Positions 1-7,522 of a stretch of 64,000 nucleotides of DNA are shown here, piece by piece. A program made the translations under genes and the position numbers. Within the stretch, counting starts at the first letter, position 1; each line of letters begins with the position of its first letter. Source of the stretch: Bacteroidota bacterium (GTDB lineage Bacteria; Bacteroidota; Bacteroidia; Chitinophagales; Chitinophagaceae); assembly GCA_023417815.1 (NCBI GenBank), contig JAEZEI010000064.1:1-64000 (forward strand). Direction: 5' to 3'. Under the pieces are notes generated by a model, which saw only the letters and a list, made by a program, of their open reading frames with translations, ran no database searches and was not told the origin of the DNA.

Positions 1-542
1 TAAATACTGCCCGTAATGAAACAAAAAAGGCACCCCCCGTTTCCAGTCCCCCGGTCGCAAAGGTTACAAAGCCTGTAATCAAGGAGAAAGAAACCCCGAC
101 GCTTGCAGTAAAGGAGGAAGCACCACAATCAGATATGCGTATCGTAAGTGAAGTGGTAAGGCCATCTAAAGCGACCGCCTCACCGGATATTATTTACCGG
201 AACCGAAATACAAACCTTTTAAGGATTCTTGAAGTTTATAATGAAAAAGTAAAAGTTGATCTATACGATAATGGCCAGATAGATGGTGACAGTGTTTCAT
301 TATTTTATAATGGGAATATCCTGGTATCACGCCAACGACTAACCGATAAGCCAATAACCTTTGAACTTGATGTAGACAATAAAGGTGAAATGAATGAGCT
401 TGTTATGTTTGCCGAAAACCTGGGGACCATTCCGCCAAATACGGCATTGATGGTAGTAACCGACGGCCCGCGGCGGTATGAGGTCAGGATCACATCGGAT
501 CTTCAGAAAAGCGGAACTATCCACTTCATTAAAAGGCAATAA
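1..542 (+). CDS. C-terminal part of a Pro/Lys-rich secreted protein (5' end outside window)
   Basis: The frame is open to the left edge, so this is the C-terminal part of a longer gene. The first 45 or so residues are rich in Pro, Lys, Glu and Thr and look like a flexible linker. The last 100 residues form a compact domain with the motifs LYDNGQIDGDSVSLFYNG, ENLGTIPPNTALM and RRYEVRITSDLQKS. The gene at 42168-43184 has the same linker-plus-domain plan and a closely related C-terminal domain (VYDNGVVDGDTVSIYFND, HNLGSIPPNTAII), so the two are paralogues. That copy carries a signal peptide, so this one is probably exported too. The function of the domain is unknown to me. A hairpin directly follows the stop codon. 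Confidence 0.75.
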   Translation, partial: NTARNETKKAPPVSSPPVAKVTKPVIKEKETPTLAVKEEAPQSDMRIVSEVVRPSKATASPDIIYRNRNTNLLRILEVYNEKVKVDLYDNGQIDGDSVSLFYNGNILVSRQRLTDKPITFELDVDNKGEMNELVMFAENLGTIPPNTALMVVTDGPRRYEVRITSDLQKSGTIHFIKRQ

Positions 543-565
543 AAAATGCCGCTTAACGCGGCATT
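541..565. terminator. Hairpin between convergent genes
   Basis: An 8-bp perfect stem (AATGCCGC / GCGGCATT) with a 5-nt loop lies between the stop codons of two convergent genes. The A-run at its left becomes a U-run on the minus strand, so it is a good intrinsic terminator for the lipoprotein gene at 585-1118. On the plus strand the T-run is missing, so termination there would be weaker. Confidence 0.7.
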
Positions 566-584
566 CAGGTCATATTTTATCAGG

Positions 585-1118
585 TCACTCGCAATCGGGA
601 GCGCATACTTCAAAATACATCCCCCAATTATTTCCAGGGAACTGCGTACCTTGTCCCCAGCCTGTTTCAGTTCCGCCATTGGTCTTTTTTACTACGGAAT
701 GCGCAGCAACAATGAAACAATCAGGAAGTGATGATAACGGGAAAACGTAGCTGAAAGTTTTTACAGGGTCAACAAATTGTTGCTTGTAAGGAAAACGTCC
801 GGGCATTGGATTTCCGCCATTATTTTGAGGGGCCAGTTGATATTCTCCTACATAGAGATGGATCTCGTTCAGATTCCATTGATCATTGGTGGTGTAGGTA
901 ACCGTAAGATTCTGGCCATCACTTTCTGCGGTAACGGTACCAGCCACAGTGTTCTGTCCGGCCATCAGGTTCACGGTAGTGGAGGTAGGCTCACAGGCAG
1001 AAGGCTCACCATCTCTTCCAGCGGTTTCGGCCTGGTTCTGAACCATAGAATCCAGATCACTTTTTGAGCATGCAAACAAGGCCATTGCCGCAAAGGCAAT
1101 AAGTAGGTTTTTTTTCAT
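585..1118 (-). CDS. Putative lipoprotein, unknown function
   Basis: The 177-residue product begins MKKNLLIAFAAMALFACSKS, a signal peptide with a lipobox ending at Cys17, so it should be lipid-anchored. The mature part is about 160 residues with little charge and many Gly, Asn and Thr residues. It contains NEIHLYVGE near the middle and GWGQGTQFPGNNWGMYFE near the end, and it has four further Cys residues, three of them close to the C-terminus. This pattern suggests a small all-beta domain. I do not recognise a specific family. The gene has its own terminator hairpin at 541-565 and a perfect 16-bp palindrome 18 bases upstream of its start. Confidence 0.75.
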   Translation of the reverse strand: MKKNLLIAFAAMALFACSKSDLDSMVQNQAETAGRDGEPSACEPTSTTVNLMAGQNTVAGTVTAESDGQNLTVTYTTNDQWNLNEIHLYVGEYQLAPQNNGGNPMPGRFPYKQQFVDPVKTFSYVFPLSSLPDCFIVAAHSVVKKTNGGTETGWGQGTQFPGNNWGMYFEVCAPDCE

Positions 1119-1135
1119 CGGTCAGGTTTTATAGG

Positions 1136-1151
1136 TTGGAAATATTTCCAA
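1136..1151. promoter_or_regulatory. Perfect 16-bp palindrome upstream of lipoprotein gene
   Basis: TTGGAAATATTTCCAA is its own reverse complement over all 16 bases. It lies 18 bases before the start codon of the minus-strand lipoprotein gene, in the place expected for an operator or for a hairpin in the 5' leader. No regulator is identified. Confidence 0.4.
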
Positions 1152-1199
1152 TATGAAAACGTCTGCCCGCAGATAAATATTTTGTAGTGATTCTTCGGA

Positions 1200-1814
1200 T
1201 TAAAGTGCCTTAATAGTATCCATCACTTCACCGCAATTCAGCATGGAGCCTTTATACTTAGGGTGATTCTTCCCGAGATAAGGATTAATTACCTCGTCAC
1301 TGTTACTGATCCAGTTAGCGCCTTTATCTCCATCGAAGGCCATCGGGCAATGCTGCAGGTAAAGTTTCTGCCCTTCGTAATTGATACTTTTAAAGAAACC
1401 TGGATAAAGCATTTCAGTGACCATACTGAAATCCTTACGCATTTCAGTGATATCTGTTTGCTTAAGCAGTGATTCAGCATTTGCCTTTACATCTGCAGCG
1501 CCAGCCATAGCCGTCTGCATAACTTCCCCTGCATCTTTTTCAAGTTCTTTATAAGGAATACTGTCGAGGAAGGATATGAAACTCCTGATATGGGATTTAA
1601 CCGCAGCAGTATCTGCATCTACAAAAGCATCTTTTGCAGACAAATAGGCCGTGGTCATTCTGTCCACTGCAAGATTAAATGAATCAGAGTGCTTTTTCAG
1701 GGTTATCGGTTCCTGTTTTGGTTCTTCCGGCCTAGAATCCTTTGACCTCAGCATAAACCAATACACTATGAAAGCAACCAGGAGAATAACAACAAATAGA
1801 AAAAGCTTCTTCAT
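1200..1814 (-). CDS. Membrane-anchored hypothetical protein
   Basis: The start is placed at the ATG at 1814, giving MKKLFLFVVILLVAFIVYWF, an uncleaved-looking N-terminal membrane helix. An upstream in-frame ATG at 1841 would put nine residues before it and would lie beyond the -7 promoter match at 1830-1837, so it is not used. The remaining 180 residues should lie in the periplasm and include helical segments and a short C-terminal motif, LNCGEVMDTI. The region HCPMAFDGDKGANWIS resembles parts of DUF3347-type proteins found near copper-efflux genes in Bacteroidota, where a CPMA or CPM motif is typical. That assignment is tentative, because no metal genes lie nearby. Confidence 0.75.
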   Translation of the reverse strand: MKKLFLFVVILLVAFIVYWFMLRSKDSRPEEPKQEPITLKKHSDSFNLAVDRMTTAYLSAKDAFVDADTAAVKSHIRSFISFLDSIPYKELEKDAGEVMQTAMAGAADVKANAESLLKQTDITEMRKDFSMVTEMLYPGFFKSINYEGQKLYLQHCPMAFDGDKGANWISNSDEVINPYLGKNHPKYKGSMLNCGEVMDTIKAL

Positions 1815-1829
1815 CACTGAAATTTTCGG

Positions 1830-1837
1830 CAAAGTTA
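1830..1837 (-). promoter_or_regulatory. Bacteroidota -7 element for the 1814 gene
   Basis: On the minus strand this reads TAACTTTG, an exact match to TAnnTTTG. It lies 15 bases before the chosen ATG at 1814. I could not find a convincing -33 TTG partner at the usual spacing. Confidence 0.5.
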
Positions 1838-1876
1838 ACACTTCACAATCATCTCGCTATTCTGCAGGTATTGAAT

Positions 1877-1884
1877 TACTTTTG
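1877..1884 (+). promoter_or_regulatory. Bacteroidota -7 element for the ABC-F gene
   Basis: TACTTTTG matches TAnnTTTG exactly and lies 22 bases before the ATG at 1907, leaving a short leader. No clear -33 TTG element is seen. With the element at 1830-1837 it forms a divergent promoter pair. Confidence 0.5.
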
Positions 1885-1906
1885 CAGCCTGAAAAATTGA
1901 AGCCGT

Positions 1907-3841
1907 ATGTTGCTAGGATTGCAGAATGTAACGTTTGAATTCGGAGCCCGCACCATCGTGGAGGATGCTACCTGGCATATTCAGCCTAATGAGAGAATTG
2001 GACTGGTAGGATATAACGGCACCGGCAAATCTACTTTGCTTAAAGTACTTACAGGCCAATATACACCATCAGCAGGAACTGTTGAAAAAGGAAGAGAAAC
2101 AACCATCGGTTTTCTGCACCAGGACCTGCTTGGCTTCGATACGGAAGATTCTATCCTTGAAGTTGCCCTTGGAGCGTTCGAACGCGTGAAGATCCTGGAG
2201 AAGGAAATTGAGGAACTGGGAATAAAACTGGCTGAAACCGGTGATGAGGACCTTGCCCATAAATATGCGGACCTTTTGCATGAAATGGAGGTCCTGGACG
2301 GATATAATATTCATCATCGCACAGAGGAGATCCTGCAAGGACTGGGCTTTTCGAATGCTGATCTCCAGAAGCCCTATAAATTATTCAGTGGGGGATGGCG
2401 AATGCGGGTTTTGCTGGCAAAGATGATCCTGCAGCAACCGGATGTGCTGTTGCTGGATGAACCTACAAACCACCTTGATCTTCCGAGTATAGAATGGCTT
2501 GAGAAATATCTTTCGCATTACCAGGGCGCTGTAGTGATCGTATCCCACGACAGGTTCTTCCTGGACAGGATGGTTACCAAGATAGTTGAACTGTACCAGC
2601 AGGAACTTCATTTCTATAGCGGTAATTATTCTTTCTACGAAACCGAAAAGGCGTTGAGGATCGACCTGCAAAAGAAAGCGTACGAGAACCAGCAGGATTA
2701 TATCCGCCAGCAGGAACGCTTCGTAGAAAGGTTCAAGGCGAAGGCCAGTAAGGCTGCCCAGGCACAGAGTATCATGAAAAGGCTTGATAAGCTGGATCGT
2801 ATCGAGGATGTGGATATTGAGAGACCAAACATGCGGATCAATTTTGCAGTGGAAAAGCAGCCGGGAAAAATAATCTGCACCTTAAAGCATATTACAAAAC
2901 GTTTCAGGGATGTGGAGATCGTTGAAAATACAGGCGCAGAAATTGCCCGTGGTGATAAGATAGCATTGATCGGCGCGAATGGAAAAGGAAAGTCTACCCT
3001 ACTTCGCATCATTGCCGGCACCGAACCATTTGAAGGCGAAAGGGTCTGGGGTCATAATGTTGTGGAATCTTTTTATGCACAGCACCAGCTTGAGGCTCTC
3101 GACCTTTCCAATACTGTACTCGAAGAAATGAAGGAAGCCCGGAGTGGTAAGACAGACCTTGAATTACGAAGCCTTCTCGGCGCTTTCCTATTCAGTGGGG
3201 ATTCTGTCGACAAGAGGGTTAGCGTATTAAGCGGTGGGGAAAAGGCGCGGGTTGCACTGGCAAAGACCATAGCAAGCAAAGCCAATTTTTTGATGCTGGA
3301 TGAACCTACCAACCACCTGGACATCCATTCAGTTGACCTGTTAGTTGAATCGCTTAATAAATATGAAGGAAGTTTGATCCTGGTGAGCCACGACAGGTAC
3401 TTCATCAGCCGGATAGCCAACAAGATCTGGGAGATCGAGGATAAGAAGATCCGCGAATTCAAGGGAACCTACAAGGAATGGGAAGACTGGAAGGCAAGAA
3501 GGGAGGCCGAACAGCGCGAAATGAAGGATAAGGAGAAAGCAGGTGAAAAGGAAAAATCACAACCAGTTCAAAAAACCGCCACCCCCGAAAACAGGGATCA
3601 AAAGAAGGAACTATCCAAACTTCGGAACCAGTTCAAACAGGTTGAAGAGAGTATTGCAACCCTGACCGCCCGGAAAACTGAGTTGGAAAGCCAGTTAGGA
3701 TCCCCGGATATTTATAGTAACAAAGATAAATTTCGGGAAACCGAAACCGCTTATAATAAGGCCATGGAAGAACTTAGTGCTGCTAATGCACGCTACGAGG
3801 AATTGTTTGAAAAGATCCTGGAGCTGGAAGAAAATTCCTAA
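1907..3841 (+). CDS. ABC-F family ATPase (ribosome-associated)
   Basis: This 644-residue protein has two ABC ATPase domains and no membrane segments, the plan of ABC-F proteins that act on the ribosomal E site in translation. Walker A motifs are GYNGTGKST (35-43) and GANGKGKST (356-364). Signature motifs are FSGGW (160-164) and LSGGE (441-445), and both Walker B regions read LDEPTNHLD. The segment at about 245-310 between the domains is the charged, helical P-site tRNA interaction linker. Residues 560-644 form a Lys/Glu-rich coiled-coil tail, as in Uup, YheS or YdiF-like members. The paralogue group cannot be fixed by eye. Its last codon overlaps the end of parC by 4 bases in convergent orientation, with no hairpin between them. 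Confidence 0.93.
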   Translation: MLLGLQNVTFEFGARTIVEDATWHIQPNERIGLVGYNGTGKSTLLKVLTGQYTPSAGTVEKGRETTIGFLHQDLLGFDTEDSILEVALGAFERVKILEKEIEELGIKLAETGDEDLAHKYADLLHEMEVLDGYNIHHRTEEILQGLGFSNADLQKPYKLFSGGWRMRVLLAKMILQQPDVLLLDEPTNHLDLPSIEWLEKYLSHYQGAVVIVSHDRFFLDRMVTKIVELYQQELHFYSGNYSFYETEKALRIDLQKKAYENQQDYIRQQERFVERFKAKASKAAQAQSIMKRLDKLDRIEDVDIERPNMRINFAVEKQPGKIICTLKHITKRFRDVEIVENTGAEIARGDKIALIGANGKGKSTLLRIIAGTEPFEGERVWGHNVVESFYAQHQLEALDLSNTVLEEMKEARSGKTDLELRSLLGAFLFSGDSVDKRVSVLSGGEKARVALAKTIASKANFLMLDEPTNHLDIHSVDLLVESLNKYEGSLILVSHDRYFISRIANKIWEIEDKKIREFKGTYKEWEDWKARREAEQREMKDKEKAGEKEKSQPVQKTATPENRDQKKELSKLRNQFKQVEESIATLTARKTELESQLGSPDIYSNKDKFRETETAYNKAMEELSAANARYEELFEKILELEENS

Positions 3842-6354
3842 CCAAATAATTCTGCCTGGCTGGTTGGTTTATCTTCTTTCTCCCACTCCATCTCAACTGA
3901 TTTTGAATAATCGGCAAGCTTTGTACCCACAGCCTTCCAGCCCATAACGTCTACAAGTTTATCTGTTTTGAATTTCGCCTTATTCACCTGTGCTCCCCTG
4001 CCTGTTTGTACCTTAAGTACGGGTGAAGGGTCAGTAGAAACAGCCTCGAGCCGGTTATTCTTCCCTTCCTTAATAAAAAGGAATCGTGAATTAAGAGTGC
4101 TGGTCTCTATCCTGAAGCGTTTTATATTGAACTGAAGTTTTTCATTATCGAGGTAAACGGCAGTGATCACCTTTTCCGGATCAAACCTTTCGATCAGCAA
4201 TATCTTTTCTGTATCAAAACGCTGGGTCAGTTCCTGGTCCACAATCTCATAATTACCGTCATTATAGATCACCAGTATCCGGTCTTCCGCTTCGAACATT
4301 CCAAGGTATTCACCTTTTTCCTCCGTGTTTAGCCGGCCGAATTTATTATCGAACCATAACTTCTTTGCGGCCAGGGTAGATCTGCCCGCTTCCTTAAACT
4401 TAACGGTTTTCACCGGGTACTTGGTAACCTGGTTCCCGATACTGCCCCTTCCTTTAATTTCGAGTTCTTCAAAATAAAAATCCAGTTCCTTATTCCTTGC
4501 ACTGCAGTTTGGACTAAGCATAACCTTTACAACCTCTGCCTCGCCATTCGGATTTACACTTAGCCATTGCACCTTCGATTTTTCGGAACCTTTTGTGAGC
4601 ACATACTCTTTATCGCGTGTAATCCCGGTTACATTAAAACGTTTTGCGAAGCTTATCCCTGTTTTTCCATCGGAATAAATCATGTTATAGGTAGTTCGTT
4701 CATCATTCTTTTGAAAAACCGCCACATGAAGTATATCTTTTCCGATGAAAACCTTATCAGCCACGCGCACGATCTTCATTATGCCGCCTTTGGTAATAAC
4801 AATTATGTCATCAAGATCGCTGCACTCTGTAATGAATTCATCCTTTTTAAGGGAAGTACCGATAAAGCCATCTGCCCTGTTTGCATATAGCCTGGTGTTG
4901 GCCATTGCCACGGCCTTCGCCTGGATCACATCAAATAACCTGATCTCCGTTTTCCTTTCACGTCCCTTGCTATATTTCTTTAAAAGACCTTCATAATAGG
5001 CTACGGCATAATCAGTAAGATTTGCAAGGTGATGCTTTACTTCTTTGATCTCTGCCTCTAATGCCCGGATCTGTTCATTCAGTTCGTCTATATCAAGCTT
5101 GTATATACGCCTCACCGGTTTTTCTGTAAGCTTGAGAATATCTTCTCTCGTTACTTCTCTTTTCAGTTTTTTTGTGAAGGGCTCAAAGGCTTTTGCAATG
5201 GCATTGATCACTTTATCCCAGGTGTCATGTTTCTTTTCAAGCTCTTTGTAGATCTTTTCTTCAAAGAATATTTTTTCAAGGGAAGTATAATGCCATTTAT
5301 CCTGTAACTCGCGAAGTTTTATTTCAAGCTCTTTACGCAGTAGCTCACGGGTATTGTCGGCAGATACTTTCAATAATTCAGAGACACCAATGAACCTGGG
5401 TTTTTTGTCAATTATCACACAGGCATTGGGACTGATGCTTATTTCACAATCGGTAAAAGCATAAAGTGCATCAATAGTGATGTCGGGTGAAACACCTGCT
5501 GCCAGTTCAACAATGATCTCTACATCTGCAGCGGTGTGGTCAGTCACTTTTTTGATCTTGATCTTTCCCTGGTCGGTGGCTTTAACTATACTTTCCATTA
5601 GCTGGGAAGTAGTGACACCGTAAGGCACACTCTTTATGAGCAATGTTTTTTTATCCGCTTCTTCAATGATTGCCCGTACCCTGATCTTGCCACCCCTTTT
5701 GCCATCATTATAGTTGCTAGCATCCATGATGCCTCCTGTTTGGAAATCAGGGAGGATCTCAAATTTTTTTCCCTTCAGGTATTTTATAGATGCTTCTATA
5801 AGTTCTGTGAAGTTGTGTGGAAGGATCTTAGTCGCTAGTCCAACCGCGATTCCTTCTGCTCCCTGTGCCAGGAGAAGCGGGAATTTTACCGGAAGAGTAA
5901 CGGGTTCATTCTTTCTTCCATCATAACTAAGCTGCCATTCAGTTGTTTTAGCATTGAATGCAACATCCAGCGCAAATTTGCTAAGCCTGGCTTCAATATA
6001 CCTTGGCGCAGCTGCATCATCCCCGGTGCGCACATCTCCCCAGTTCCCCTGGGTTTCGATAAGCAGGTCTTTTTGGCCAAGGTTTACTATCGCATCCCCG
6101 ATACTTGCATCACCATGAGGATGGTATTGCATACTCTGCCCGATAATGTTAGCTACCTTGTTGAAGCGGCCATCATCCATTTCCTTCATGGCATGTAATA
6201 TCCTGCGCTGAACCGGCTTCAAACCATCTTCAATTGCCGGCACTGCCCTTTCGAGGATAACATAGCTTGCATAATCAAGAAACCAGTTCTTGTACTGCCC
6301 GCTAACTCCCGAATCGCCGTGTTCGTACTCTTCCTTTTGTTTTCCTTTAGCCAT
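3838..6354 (-). CDS. parC: DNA topoisomerase IV subunit A
   Basis: The 838-residue protein is the breakage-reunion subunit of a type IIA topoisomerase, which works with ParE to decatenate chromosomes. The active-site tyrosine is Tyr119 in AAAPRYIEARLSKFA, preceded by YHPHGDASIGDAI and TQGNWGD. Residues 1-480 form the winged-helix, tower and coiled-coil core, and about 500-838 should form the beta-pinwheel C-terminal domain. No GyrA-box (QRRGGRG-like) is visible, and parE is three genes upstream, both favouring ParC over GyrA. The usual Ser of the quinolone-contact region is Ala here (HPHGDA), with Asp at the acidic position. The gene starts 8 bases inside the end of the DUF4260 gene, so translation is probably coupled. 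Confidence 0.93.
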   Translation of the reverse strand: MAKGKQKEEYEHGDSGVSGQYKNWFLDYASYVILERAVPAIEDGLKPVQRRILHAMKEMDDGRFNKVANIIGQSMQYHPHGDASIGDAIVNLGQKDLLIETQGNWGDVRTGDDAAAPRYIEARLSKFALDVAFNAKTTEWQLSYDGRKNEPVTLPVKFPLLLAQGAEGIAVGLATKILPHNFTELIEASIKYLKGKKFEILPDFQTGGIMDASNYNDGKRGGKIRVRAIIEEADKKTLLIKSVPYGVTTSQLMESIVKATDQGKIKIKKVTDHTAADVEIIVELAAGVSPDITIDALYAFTDCEISISPNACVIIDKKPRFIGVSELLKVSADNTRELLRKELEIKLRELQDKWHYTSLEKIFFEEKIYKELEKKHDTWDKVINAIAKAFEPFTKKLKREVTREDILKLTEKPVRRIYKLDIDELNEQIRALEAEIKEVKHHLANLTDYAVAYYEGLLKKYSKGRERKTEIRLFDVIQAKAVAMANTRLYANRADGFIGTSLKKDEFITECSDLDDIIVITKGGIMKIVRVADKVFIGKDILHVAVFQKNDERTTYNMIYSDGKTGISFAKRFNVTGITRDKEYVLTKGSEKSKVQWLSVNPNGEAEVVKVMLSPNCSARNKELDFYFEELEIKGRGSIGNQVTKYPVKTVKFKEAGRSTLAAKKLWFDNKFGRLNTEEKGEYLGMFEAEDRILVIYNDGNYEIVDQELTQRFDTEKILLIERFDPEKVITAVYLDNEKLQFNIKRFRIETSTLNSRFLFIKEGKNNRLEAVSTDPSPVLKVQTGRGAQVNKAKFKTDKLVDVMGWKAVGTKLADYSKSVEMEWEKEDKPTSQAELFG

Positions 6355-6706
6355 TTTTTTCTCCTATTGTTCCGAGATGTGTGTTTTTGAATCCAGAGGT
6401 ATATTTTAATCCGTAACCGAAGAACCTGTCCATGGAACTATGCCCGAACAGTATTACTCCCGAAATCAGAAGCATACTATTGTCCAGGCCATAACCAGAA
6501 AATGCAACAGCTAAGGCAACACCTTTATGATGGAAAAGGTTGTAAAGCATTGCCCCTGCTTTATTTCCTGCTGCGTATCCGATCATGCTAATGTCCGGAC
6601 CTATTAGCAGTAAGAGATATATCCACCAGGGTTCTCCCATGGTATACAATATAAATGCAGACGCCAGGAACATCAGTAATTCTTCAATCCTGATCGAATT
6701 TTTCAT
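6347..6706 (-). CDS. DUF4260-like small membrane protein
   Basis: The 119-residue protein is hydrophobic, with about three to four membrane helices (for example LLMFLASAFILYTM and WWIYLLLLIGPDISMIGYAA) and the motifs GYAAGNKAGAMLYNLFHHKG and GHSSMDRFFGYGLKY near the end. These agree with the DUF4260 family, whose function is unknown. Its start codon shares one base with the stop of the DUF1835 gene (TAATG), and its end overlaps parC by 8 bases, so it sits in the middle of a translationally coupled operon with the topoisomerase IV genes. A role in decatenation is not implied by its sequence. Confidence 0.8.
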   Translation of the reverse strand: MKNSIRIEELLMFLASAFILYTMGEPWWIYLLLLIGPDISMIGYAAGNKAGAMLYNLFHHKGVALAVAFSGYGLDNSMLLISGVILFGHSSMDRFFGYGLKYTSGFKNTHLGTIGEKNG

Positions 6707-7515
6707 TACCCTGCAGATTTTAATTTCAATTCAAATTCTTTCATATGTCCGGGATTTCCCTGAATATCCACTTCCTGATTGTTCACCATATTCTTCAGTC
6801 TCCAGAGAAGGAAAGCATCGCCGGTGGTATGCTTTGCCTTGGCCAGGAACTGGTGAATGATCTTTGAAGCCTTTTGCCAGTCGGCAGATATGAACTTCTT
6901 TAATTCAGCATCATAATGGTCATAATCTTCCTGGATAAGCTTCTTTCCACCTTCCAGGAGCCTGACTCCCATTCCGGCATTGGATAATTTTTCCCATTCA
7001 TCGGGATCAACTTCGAATTCGCCCGGTGTTATCTCACGCGCAAGCTTTTTTGCTTTCAGGAACTCCTTTGCAGGTATTTCGGACAGCCACTGCGGGTAAA
7101 AAATGCTTCCCTTTTCATTAATAAAGGGAAGGTTATTGAGGTAGAGAATATAGATCCGTCCTTGGAATTCTTTCAGGTAGGGAAGAATAAAATAATAACC
7201 GGAAACATCATGCTTGTTCTGGGCAGCCCATATCCAGATCGTTTCTTCCGGGTTCTGCCGCAGTTCTTCAGCAAGGTCTTTCATTACTGTATCATCATCC
7301 GGTTCTGTGTCGGCCTTACCATCATAATCTCCTCCTTCCAGGACCGTTTTCCACCATTCTTTTCTTTGAGACCGGCCTTCGCCATAAAGATCAATCAAAG
7401 GACCAACTGCATAATCATCATTGATCTGCACCACTTTGCCCTGCAGGGATTCGTCCATTGCAATGGCATCATTCAAAACCTTTACATCAGGTTCGTTAAA
7501 GACTATGTGTATCAT
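6706..7515 (-). CDS. DUF1835 domain-containing protein
   Basis: The start is set at the ATG at 7515 (MIHIVFNEPDVKVLNDAI), 7 bases after the parE stop. An ATG 39 bases upstream would lie inside parE and adds residues unlike the family. The 269-residue cytoplasmic protein begins with the DUF1835 pattern: a short strand, then QINDDYAVGPL, then later IWIWAAQNKHDVSGYYFILPYL. A DUF3658-like helical C-terminal part follows, with LLWRLKNMVNNQEVDIQGNPG. Proteins of this family are common in Bacteroidota and Firmicutes, but their function is unknown. It is cotranscribed with parE and parC. Confidence 0.85.
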   Translation of the reverse strand: MIHIVFNEPDVKVLNDAIAMDESLQGKVVQINDDYAVGPLIDLYGEGRSQRKEWWKTVLEGGDYDGKADTEPDDDTVMKDLAEELRQNPEETIWIWAAQNKHDVSGYYFILPYLKEFQGRIYILYLNNLPFINEKGSIFYPQWLSEIPAKEFLKAKKLAREITPGEFEVDPDEWEKLSNAGMGVRLLEGGKKLIQEDYDHYDAELKKFISADWQKASKIIHQFLAKAKHTTGDAFLLWRLKNMVNNQEVDIQGNPGHMKEFELKLKSAG

Positions 7516-7522
7516 ATTTAAT

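Noticed and set aside
135..542. Internal ATG at 135 as the true start of the first gene
   Set aside because: The frame is open to the window edge with a linker like that of its paralogue, so the ATG is internal.
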